This document shows, piece after piece, positions 24,234 to 30,777 of a stretch of 64,000 bases of DNA. Origin of the DNA: CAYNRE01 sp964399535 (GTDB lineage Bacteria > Planctomycetota > Planctomycetia > Pirellulales > CAYNRE01); NCBI GenBank assembly GCA_964399535.1, contig CAYNRE010000069.1, positions 62,001 through 126,000 of the forward strand, given 5' to 3'. Each line of letters begins with the position of its first letter. Position 1 is the stretch's first letter. A program made the position numbers and the translations under genes. A model generated the notes under the pieces. That model worked only from the letters and a program-made list of their open reading frames with translations, searched no databases and was not told the origin of the DNA.

Positions 24234-25931
24234 ATGTCGCTCTTCTCCTCCATTCAGATCGCCAACAATGCCCTGCGGGCCACCAGCGTCGGCCTGCAAG
24301 TGGTCGGGCAGAATATCTCGAATGCCAACACGCCCGGCTACATCCGCGAGGAGGTGATTTTTTCGGCCGCGCCCGCGGCCCGCGAAGGCAAGCTGCAACT
24401 CGGCCTGGGGGTCGAAGTTCGCAGCATCGTGCAAAAGATCGACAACTTTCTGGAAGATCGCTTGCGCAGCGCGGTGAGCGACACGGCGGGCGCCCAGGCC
24501 GAGGTGGAAGCGTACACCCAGCTTGAGAGCCTGATCGGCGAGTTGGGAGACAACGACCTAAGCACCTCGCTCAACAACTTCTTCAATAGCATTCACGATG
24601 TGCTCAGCGAGCCCACCAGCGACGCCGTGCGCAACCTGGCCACGCTGCGCGGACGGACGCTGACGGAAGATTTCAACCGACTTTCCAGCCGTGCCCGCCA
24701 AGTCCGTTCGGCGCTCAACGACCGCGTGGCGGGAACCGCCGACGACATCAACCGCTTGGTCGAGGCGGTCCGTACGCTCAACATCCGTATTTCACAGGCC
24801 GAAGGGGGCGACAACTCGCGAAGCGATGCCGTGGGCCTGCGCGATCAGCGCCTCCAGGCCCTGGAAGACCTCTCCAAACTTATCGATATCCAGGTTTCCG
24901 AGCAGTCGAATGGCGCCGTGAACGTGCTGCATCAGGGCGAATTCCTCATCTCGGGCGGCAACTCACGAACGGTCGTTTCCACCACCGAATCGGACCGGGG
25001 ATTGAGGGCCTATTACCTGGAAATCGCCGATACCCGCACCCGGCTCAACCCCCTCAGCGGCGAACTGGCAGGATTGATTTCGGCCCGCGACGAGGTGCTG
25101 GGGGGCTATCTGGACCAACTCGACAGCCTGGCCGGAACCTTGGCCTTCGAATTCAACCGGGTGTTCGCCTCGGGACAAGGCCTACGCGGTTACCAAAGCT
25201 TGACCAGCACTAGCGCCGTGACCGATGCGGGCGTGCCGCTCGACGCGGCCGGGCTCTCCTATTCCCCGGTCAACGGCACCTTCGACGTGTTGGTCTACGA
25301 CCGCAAGAGCCAGTTGACTCGCACGACGCGAATTACGGTCGATCTCGACGGGCTGGGCAGCGACACCACGCTGAACGACCTGGCTAGCCAGCTTAACGCG
25401 GTGGCTGGGATCACGGCGCAAACGACCGCGACCAATCGGCTGGAGCTGTCGAGCGACTCCTCCCAGTTGGAAATCGCCTTCGCGGGCGACAGCTCGGGCA
25501 TCCTGTCGGCGCTGGGGCTCAGCACGTTCTTTACCGGATCGACGGCGACCGATTTGGGAGTGAATTCCGCGGTGCTGAACGATCCGGGCAAGTTCGCCGC
25601 CAGCCGCACCGGGGTAGGTGCCGATACCGCCACGGCGCTCGACCTGGCCGATTTTCTCGACCGCCCTCTGGAAACTCGTGACGGCGCGACGCTGTCCGAT
25701 GTTTACGACCGAATCGTCAACGGCATTACGCAAGGCGCCGCCGTGGCCAAGTCGGTGAGCGACGGCTTCCAGGTGTTCGAAGAGACGCTTCGCGGCCAGA
25801 AGCTGGCGAAAAGCGGTGTCAGCCTCGATGAAGAAGCGGTGCGGTTGATCCAGTTTCAGCGTTCGTTCCAGGCGAACGCCCGGGTGATCAGCACCATCAA
25901 CGAGCTGCTGGGGGTATTGATCAACCTGTAA
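24234..25931 (+). CDS. flgK: Flagellar hook-associated protein 1 FlgK
   Basis: The 565-residue protein has the N-terminal rod/hook family signature (SLFSSIQIANNALRATSVGLQVVGQNISNANTPGYIREEVIFSAA). The FlgK helical region follows, with LESLIGELGDNDLSTSLNNFFNSIHDVLSEPTSDAVRN and ELAGLISARDEVLGGYLDQLDSLAGTLAFEFNRV. The C-terminus is VSLDEEAVRLIQFQRSFQANARVISTINELLGVLINL. FlgK forms the first junction layer between hook and filament. Length is close to the enterobacterial protein (about 547). flgL follows after 58 bp. Confidence 0.95.
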   Translation: MSLFSSIQIANNALRATSVGLQVVGQNISNANTPGYIREEVIFSAAPAAREGKLQLGLGVEVRSIVQKIDNFLEDRLRSAVSDTAGAQAEVEAYTQLESLIGELGDNDLSTSLNNFFNSIHDVLSEPTSDAVRNLATLRGRTLTEDFNRLSSRARQVRSALNDRVAGTADDINRLVEAVRTLNIRISQAEGGDNSRSDAVGLRDQRLQALEDLSKLIDIQVSEQSNGAVNVLHQGEFLISGGNSRTVVSTTESDRGLRAYYLEIADTRTRLNPLSGELAGLISARDEVLGGYLDQLDSLAGTLAFEFNRVFASGQGLRGYQSLTSTSAVTDAGVPLDAAGLSYSPVNGTFDVLVYDRKSQLTRTTRITVDLDGLGSDTTLNDLASQLNAVAGITAQTTATNRLELSSDSSQLEIAFAGDSSGILSALGLSTFFTGSTATDLGVNSAVLNDPGKFAASRTGVGADTATALDLADFLDRPLETRDGATLSDVYDRIVNGITQGAAVAKSVSDGFQVFEETLRGQKLAKSGVSLDEEAVRLIQFQRSFQANARVISTINELLGVLINL

Positions 25932-25989
25932 CCGCCACCCCCCGGGGGGCGCCCGCGGCGCCGAAGGCGAGAGAAGGCAGCCGACCGCC

Positions 25990-28284
25990 ATGGCCTCGAT
26001 CATTCCAATTCCCACCACCCGCGTGAGCGACGGCCTGGTTCGCCAGCGGTTGCTTTCGCAGTTGACCGGCGACCAGTTGGCCCTGGTTCGCCTGCAATCG
26101 CAAATCTCGACCGGGCGCCGCTTCTCCGCACCCAGCGAAGATCCGGAGGCGTCGCAGCGAGCCATTGGATTGCAGCGGTTGCTGGAGCGCAAGGCCCAGG
26201 TTGCCGAAAACGTGGCGGCCAGCCAAACCTATCTGACCGCTACCGATTCGGCCTTGAGCAATGCCACGGACCTGTTGCGTTCGATTCAAAGCGACGTGCT
26301 CGGCGTATTGGGCGATGCCTCGAGCCCTCAGCAGCGCGCGGCCGTGGCCGCGCAGGTGCGCACCACGGCGAAGCAGTTGGTCGATCTGGCCAACCGCACC
26401 TTTCGCGGCCGGTACCTGTTTGGCGGCAGCAAGACCGACACCCCCCCGTATCGCATTCAGAACAACGTGGTTTCGTTCGAGGGTAACCAGCAAAGCCTGC
26501 AGGCGTATTCCGACTTGGATCAACTCCACGTTTCCAATCGTACTGGTCCGGCTGTGTTCGGGGGGGTCTCGCCCGGGGTTGAAGGCAACGTCGCCCTGAA
26601 CCCGATCGTCACATCCGAAACCTTGCTCTCGGACCTGAATGGTGGCCGGGGTGTGGCCCAGGGCAGCATTACCATCTCGGACGGCGCGGTGAGCCGGACA
26701 GTCGATCTGAGCTCGGCGGTGACCGTGGGAGACGTAATCGACCTGGTCCAGGGGGACCAGCTCAGCGCCCCGCTGGTTCGGGCCCGCGTCACTCCCAACG
26801 GAATTAGCCTGGAGTCCAAAGCCACTGCGAGCCTGACCGTTTTCGAAGTGGGCAACGGCCGCACGGCGACCGATTTGGGCATTCTCAAAACAAACCCGAT
26901 CGGGGCGACCCGCGTTGGCGACGACTTGGACCCGCTGGTAACGCTTACCACGTCGCTGGCCGACGTGCTGGGGGTCCGCGCCCAATCGATCGTGGCGCCT
27001 ACCGGGGTGAACAACGATCTGATTTTCGAGGCCACGCAGCGAGGCACGTCGCTCAACGACGTGGCGATTACTTTCGTCGATGGCGGGGCCGGAGTGCTAG
27101 GCGCCGAAACGGCGGTCTACGACGACAGCAATCCTTTGGCCAAGACCCTGACGATTACCATCGCCAGCGGCCTTTCGACCGCCAATCAGGTCATTGCCGC
27201 GGTAGCCGCCTCGGGAGCTCCGTTCTCGGCCCGGCTCGACACCACCGAGTACGGCAACAACGGCAACGGCGCGATCACGGCCACGGCGAGCGACGCCTCG
27301 GCCGCCGGCCTTTCCAGCGGCGGTAGCGGTAGCGAGTTGGACCAGGCCTCGGGGCTGCGGGTGACCAACGGCGGCCAGACGTTCGACATCGACATCAGCG
27401 GAGCCCACACGGTCGAAGATCTGCTCAACACCCTCAACGGTTCGGGGGCCGGCCTGCTCGCCTCGATCAGCGGTGACGGCGCCGGCCTGGAGGTCCGCAG
27501 CCGCTGGTCGGGCGACAGTTTCTCGATCGGCGAGAACGGCGGTACCACGGCCACCCAGTTGGGTATTCGGTCGCTTTCGCGTTTGACGCGGCTGGACGAC
27601 TTGAACCAGGGCCGGGGCGTACAGGTGGTCGCCGGCAACGACCTGCTTATCCGCAGGCCCGACGGAACGCAGTACGGCGTTGACCTGTCGGGTGCCGAGA
27701 CGATCGACGACGTGCTGGCCGCCATCAGCGCCGACCCGCTTTCCCAGGTCACCGCCAGGCTCTCGAGCGTGGGCAACGGCATTGAACTGGTCGCCGGGGC
27801 CGCCACGGGGCAACTGGCCGTGATTCCCACCGGGGGCAGCCGCGCCGCCTACGACCTAGGGCTGGTTGCCGATGGCGCCGAATCGAGCGTGTCCCCCACC
27901 ACCTCGGGGGGCAACGAGATCGTCACCGGCGCGGACCCCAACCTCCAAGAGGCCAGCGGCGCTTTTCAGGCCCTGCTGCGGTTGGCGGCGGCACTGGAGA
28001 GCGACGACGACGCCGACATCGAGCGCAACATGACCTTGTTGGACCAGGCACTCGATCAGGTGGTGTTTCAACGCTCCGACGTGGGCGCCGAACAACAGGG
28101 GCTCGATGCCCTGAAGACCCGGCTCGACGATGAAGACACCGAACTGCGCAAAGTGCTTTCCGACGAAACCGAGGTCGACCTCGAGAGCGTGATCACCGAG
28201 CTTGCCGCGCGGCAAACGGCCTACGAGGCCACGCTCCGCACCATCGCGCAAGTTTACCAGCTTTCGCTACTCAATTTTCTCTAG
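25990..28284 (+). CDS. flgL: Oversized flagellar hook-associated protein 3 FlgL
   Basis: The 764-residue protein has flagellin-like terminal regions: RVSDGLVRQRLLSQLTGDQLALVRLQSQISTGRRFSAPSEDPEASQRAIGLQRLL (about 10-65) and a C-terminal helix pair LDALKTRLDDEDTELRKVLSDETEVDLESVITELAARQTAYEATLRTIAQVYQLSLLNFL. Typical FlgL is about 300 residues. The extra 450 residues form a central set of flagellin_IN-like repeats, for example LNGGRGVAQGSITISDG, LTITIASGLSTANQVIAAV, NGGQTFDIDISGAHTVEDLLNTLN and LNQGRGVQVVAGNDLLIRRPDG. These should be surface domains on the second junction layer. The same repeat types occur in FliD and flagellin here. Confidence 0.92.
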   Translation: MASIIPIPTTRVSDGLVRQRLLSQLTGDQLALVRLQSQISTGRRFSAPSEDPEASQRAIGLQRLLERKAQVAENVAASQTYLTATDSALSNATDLLRSIQSDVLGVLGDASSPQQRAAVAAQVRTTAKQLVDLANRTFRGRYLFGGSKTDTPPYRIQNNVVSFEGNQQSLQAYSDLDQLHVSNRTGPAVFGGVSPGVEGNVALNPIVTSETLLSDLNGGRGVAQGSITISDGAVSRTVDLSSAVTVGDVIDLVQGDQLSAPLVRARVTPNGISLESKATASLTVFEVGNGRTATDLGILKTNPIGATRVGDDLDPLVTLTTSLADVLGVRAQSIVAPTGVNNDLIFEATQRGTSLNDVAITFVDGGAGVLGAETAVYDDSNPLAKTLTITIASGLSTANQVIAAVAASGAPFSARLDTTEYGNNGNGAITATASDASAAGLSSGGSGSELDQASGLRVTNGGQTFDIDISGAHTVEDLLNTLNGSGAGLLASISGDGAGLEVRSRWSGDSFSIGENGGTTATQLGIRSLSRLTRLDDLNQGRGVQVVAGNDLLIRRPDGTQYGVDLSGAETIDDVLAAISADPLSQVTARLSSVGNGIELVAGAATGQLAVIPTGGSRAAYDLGLVADGAESSVSPTTSGGNEIVTGADPNLQEASGAFQALLRLAAALESDDDADIERNMTLLDQALDQVVFQRSDVGAEQQGLDALKTRLDDEDTELRKVLSDETEVDLESVITELAARQTAYEATLRTIAQVYQLSLLNFL

Positions 28285-28397
28285 GCAGTTTTACTGTCCG
28301 TTAGTCTCGCCACGAGCCGATGGGAATGTTGTGCCGGCATGTGGCGCCGTTTCGGCGGTCCGCCTGCCGCACCGCGGCACAGAGCTGCCGCCGCCGC

Positions 28398-28437
28398 CGG
28401 AGAAACCGGGCCGCGCGTCGCCCCGGTGGTTTCTCCG
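28398..28437 (+). repeat. Inverted repeat (10-bp stem) in the fliW leader
   Basis: CGGAGAAACC at 28398-28407 is perfectly complementary to GGTTTCTCCG at 28428-28437, with a 20-nt GC-rich loop that can extend the stem with GGG/CCC. It lies 33 bp before the fliW start and 114 bp after flgL. There is no T-tract, so it is not a standard terminator. It could be an mRNA stabiliser, an attenuator-like element or part of a post-transcriptional control site. Confidence 0.55.
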
Positions 28438-28454
28438 CGACGAACCTACGCCAG

Positions 28455-28472
28455 GGAGGGCTGTACGGAATG
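28455..28472 (+). promoter_or_regulatory. fliW translation-initiation region nearly identical to that of flagellin
   Basis: GGAGGGCTGTACGGAATG spans the Shine-Dalgarno sequence and start codon of fliW. It matches GGAGGGCTGTTCGGCATG in front of flagellin (30760-30777) at 16 of 18 positions. The GGA inside the ribosome-binding site is the core of CsrA recognition. The conservation between two genes of the same circuit suggests shared translational control. Confidence 0.5.
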
Positions 28473-28910
28473 TTGAGAATCGCAACCTCGCGCTTTGGCG
28501 AGTTGGAGCTTGCGGAAGAAGAACTGTGGCAGTTTCCCGCCGGTTTGGTGGGGCTGGAGGGGTTTCGCCGCTGGGTGCTGCTAGGCGATCAGGCACTGAC
28601 GGAACTGGCCTGGCTCCAAGCACTCGAGCAGCCGGAACTGGCTCTGGCCGTGGTCAGCCCGGGCAACTATGTCGCGCAGTACCGTCCGCGCGTGGCCGCC
28701 TCGGACCTAGGGCCATTGCGCCTGAGCGGGCTCGAGGAGGCACTGGTTCTGGTCATCGTCGGGCGTCAGGGCCCGCGCGTGACCCTGAATCTGAAGGCTC
28801 CACTGATTCTCAATCCGTCGCTGAAGGTAGGTCGTCAGGTGGTGGCCGGCGGGGATGAACCGCTCAGATTTGTCCTCGGAGAAACCAGCGAGCGGCGCCG
28901 AGCCGCTTAA
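28470..28910 (+). CDS. fliW: Flagellar assembly factor FliW (CsrA antagonist)
   Basis: The 146-residue protein opens MLRIATSRFGELELAEEELWQFPAGLVGLEGFRRWVLL and contains VVSPGNYVAQYRPRVAASDLG, VTLNLKAPLILNPSLKVGRQVV and a short tail, all characteristic of FliW. In Bacillus FliW binds either flagellin or CsrA. When flagellin is exported, FliW is freed, binds CsrA and relieves repression of flagellin translation. The start at 28470 is set by the family N-terminus and a strong GGGAGG site. csrA follows 161 bp downstream and flagellin is the next plus-strand gene after that, so all three parts of the switch are together. Confidence 0.94.
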   Translation: MLRIATSRFGELELAEEELWQFPAGLVGLEGFRRWVLLGDQALTELAWLQALEQPELALAVVSPGNYVAQYRPRVAASDLGPLRLSGLEEALVLVIVGRQGPRVTLNLKAPLILNPSLKVGRQVVAGGDEPLRFVLGETSERRRAA

Positions 28911-29071
28911 TCCGCCCGCTTCGCCGTCCGGGGGGAAGCAGGTTTCCCCGGGCCCAACGTGCTCCACCAACCGACCAACCCAGGCCAGGTTACGGCACCC
29001 GGGGGTTGCCCTCCCGCGGGGCCTTCCGGGCCGATAGACCGCTCGCCCAGAAAAGCGAAGGGAGTCAGACG

Positions 29072-29326
29072 ATGCTTGTTCTGTCGAGACAGCGCGACGA
29101 GAGCATCATCATTGGTGACAACATTGTCATCACCATTGTCGATATTCGTGGGGACAAAGTGCGCCTGGGGATCAACGCCCCCACTGAGATCCCAGTCCAT
29201 CGGCAAGAGGTGTACGAGGCCATTCAGCGCGAGAACCTGAGGGCCGCCCAACTCGATCCCAACGATGTGCAGCCGGTCGCCAAGATGCGGCCCGGCGTGC
29301 GTGGCCGATCGAACCCCGAATCCTAA
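29072..29326 (+). CDS. csrA: Carbon storage regulator CsrA
   Basis: The 84-residue protein reads MLVLSRQRDESIIIGDNIVITIVDIRGDKVRLGINAPTEIPVHRQEVYEAIQ, a canonical CsrA with the RNA-contacting L4/R6 region and the VHRQEVYE motif. The extension after the core (about residues 62-84) is like that of other FliW-partnered CsrA proteins. It represses translation by binding GGA-containing hairpins at ribosome-binding sites. Its stop codon overlaps the stop of the convergent methyltransferase gene by 4 bp. GGGAG precedes the start at 29072. Confidence 0.97.
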   Translation: MLVLSRQRDESIIIGDNIVITIVDIRGDKVRLGINAPTEIPVHRQEVYEAIQRENLRAAQLDPNDVQPVAKMRPGVRGRSNPES

Positions 29327-30129
29327 ACCTGGCGATCCCGGCCCTGGCGCGCGGTCACCTCGACCAGAAGGTGCATCCGCTTGGCCGAAGGCAGTTCGTC
29401 GCGGCGGTGGTTCTCGAAGATATCGGTGTGCTCGAGAATCCGCACCTGCCAGGCTTGCCGGTCGATCTCGGCCACCGCGCCGGCGACGCCCCAATTGGGA
29501 AAATCGTCGAACACGGCGACCCCACCGGGGCGCAGCAAGTGCTGGCACACGCTCCAATCGCCCGAGACCGCTTCGTAGTCGTGCCCGCCGTCGATAAAGA
29601 TCAGGTCGTACTGGCAGCCCCGCTGCCGCAGGATCGGCAGAACCTCGCTCGATAGCCCCTCGCAGAGCTTGATTCGCGAGGCAATCTCCGGCCCTAGCAC
29701 CTGGTTTAGCCAGGCCAGCGTTTCCGCGAGCGTGGCCGGCTGCTTGGCGTCGTTGCAATACGATTGGGCGAGCTGCTCGGCGGTAAGGCGACCGAACAGG
29801 TCAATCCCGCAATAGTGGGCCTTCCCCCCCAGGGCGTCGGCAAAGGCCAGCAGCCGGGCGGCGTTCGCGGCCCGGGCCACGCCGATTTCCAGGATCGAAA
29901 GCGAGGGCTGCCGCTCGACGTAGTAGAGCAGTTGGTCGTAGCGCAAACCGCAGCGAAGCGCCACCGGCACCCCGTGCGGTGCGTGCTGTCGCGGACTTTG
30001 GGGAGACGGCCCCTGGACGGTCGGGCGGACGGAAACCGTGCTCAGCGCACCCCCGCTCACCAGGGCCTGTGGGAGGCCGGAAGCAACCTCGGCGGCTGGG
30101 AATTCGCGATCGATGTAGAACTGGAACAT
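29323..30129 (-). CDS. Class I SAM-dependent methyltransferase (Methyltransf_24-like)
   Basis: The 268-residue protein contains the SAM-binding motif I LSILEIGVARAANAARLLAFA, AHYCGIDLFG as the second beta-strand acidic region, YDLIFIDGGHDYEAVSGDW and LLRPGGVAVFDDFPNWGV. These match class I methyltransferases of the Methyltransf_24/macrocin-O-methyltransferase style, which often methylate sugars. The start MFQFYIDREF at 30129 is chosen over an in-frame upstream ATG at 30216 with low-complexity translation. It is the only minus-strand gene inside the flagellar region, convergent with csrA and divergent from flagellin. Methylation of a flagellar glycan or of flagellin is a plausible but unproven role. 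Confidence 0.8.
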   Translation of the reverse strand: MFQFYIDREFPAAEVASGLPQALVSGGALSTVSVRPTVQGPSPQSPRQHAPHGVPVALRCGLRYDQLLYYVERQPSLSILEIGVARAANAARLLAFADALGGKAHYCGIDLFGRLTAEQLAQSYCNDAKQPATLAETLAWLNQVLGPEIASRIKLCEGLSSEVLPILRQRGCQYDLIFIDGGHDYEAVSGDWSVCQHLLRPGGVAVFDDFPNWGVAGAVAEIDRQAWQVRILEHTDIFENHRRDELPSAKRMHLLVEVTARQGRDRQV

Positions 30130-30504
30130 CCGCCTTGCGCCCCCAAGATCTGGCCGGCCAGGCCGACGCCCAAGCGTACGACCGCTACGACCGTTACCAC
30201 CGTCATCGGCGGCCACTCACGTCGACTTGATGAGGAACCCGCGGGACCGGGTTTTTTGGCCGCAGGAGCGGTCGAGCGCGATTGCCACGCGCCTCGAATG
30301 GGGGTTCCCAAATCGGTGGGCTGACCGCCTAACCCGCCCTCGGGGCTACGAATTTGCGGTCTGTAGCGGCCAGCGCCGGTGACCTGACTGATATTTCCGA
30401 CCGCTCAGGCCAATTCTCTTACCTCGCCGCTGGCAAGACCCGAGAAGGTACAGAAGAAGCACACGCGGTGACAGGAAGAGCCGGTATCGATTTACCAGTT
30501 TGCC

Positions 30505-30532
30505 TAAAGTGCGCAAGCTGGGGCACCGATAC
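30505..30532 (+). promoter_or_regulatory. Sigma-28-like promoter of flagellin
   Basis: TAAAGTGC (30505-30512) and ACCGATAC (30525-30532) resemble the sigma-28 boxes TAAAGTTT and GCCGATAA, matching 6 of 8 positions each, with a spacer of 12 bp instead of the usual 11. Transcription would begin about 30540, giving a leader of about 235 nt, long enough to hold regulatory structures. Late-gene control of flagellin by sigma-28 is the common pattern. Confidence 0.45.
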
Positions 30533-30562
30533 CGATCTTTAACCGCGAGATGTGCGCTCGGC

Positions 30563-30577
30563 GCCCAGGGATTGGGC
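30563..30577 (+). promoter_or_regulatory. CsrA-binding-type hairpin in flagellin leader
   Basis: GCCCAGGGATTGGGC folds into a perfect 5-bp stem (GCCCA/TGGGC, extendable by C30562-G30578) with the loop GGGAT. The central AGGGAT fits the CsrA consensus ARGGAU, with the GGA displayed in the loop. It lies about 210 nt upstream of the flagellin start, and a second GGA lies in the Shine-Dalgarno sequence. This resembles the two-site arrangement in the Bacillus hag leader. csrA and fliW are encoded just upstream. Confidence 0.55.
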
Positions 30578-30759
30578 GACGCCCCAGTGGCGGCGCGACG
30601 GCCGACGTTAGTGACTTTCCGTTGACCCTTATTCCAACCAACCAGTTCAGCGCCGCTGTGCAGCCTGCGAGCCGATGCTCGTAGTCGAAACAGGGCCAAG
30701 CTAGCCCGGAACTAAAGACTCCCCGCCTCCGGTCGGGCTTGCAGGCACATTACCGCATT

Positions 30760-30777
30760 GGAGGGCTGTTCGGCATG
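30760..30777 (+). promoter_or_regulatory. Flagellin translation-initiation region sharing 16/18 bases with fliW
   Basis: GGAGGGCTGTTCGGCATG covers the Shine-Dalgarno sequence and ATG of flagellin. Only two positions differ from the fliW start region. The GGA is a potential second CsrA contact point that would directly block ribosome binding. Confidence 0.5.

Larger units (their letters stand above)
30130..30774 (+). other. Intergenic region upstream of flagellin
   Basis: This 645-bp gap lies between the divergent methyltransferase and flagellin. It holds the candidate sigma-28 promoter, the CsrA-type hairpin and a long flagellin leader described separately. An open frame on the minus strand at 30346-30699 has no recognisable family features and overlaps these elements, so it is not called a gene. 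The part between 30130 and 30480 shows nothing recognisable. Confidence 0.6.

Noticed and set aside
30346..30699. Minus-strand open frame of 117 codons upstream of flagellin
   Set aside because: Arg-rich, no family features, and it overlaps the flagellin promoter and the CsrA-type hairpin.
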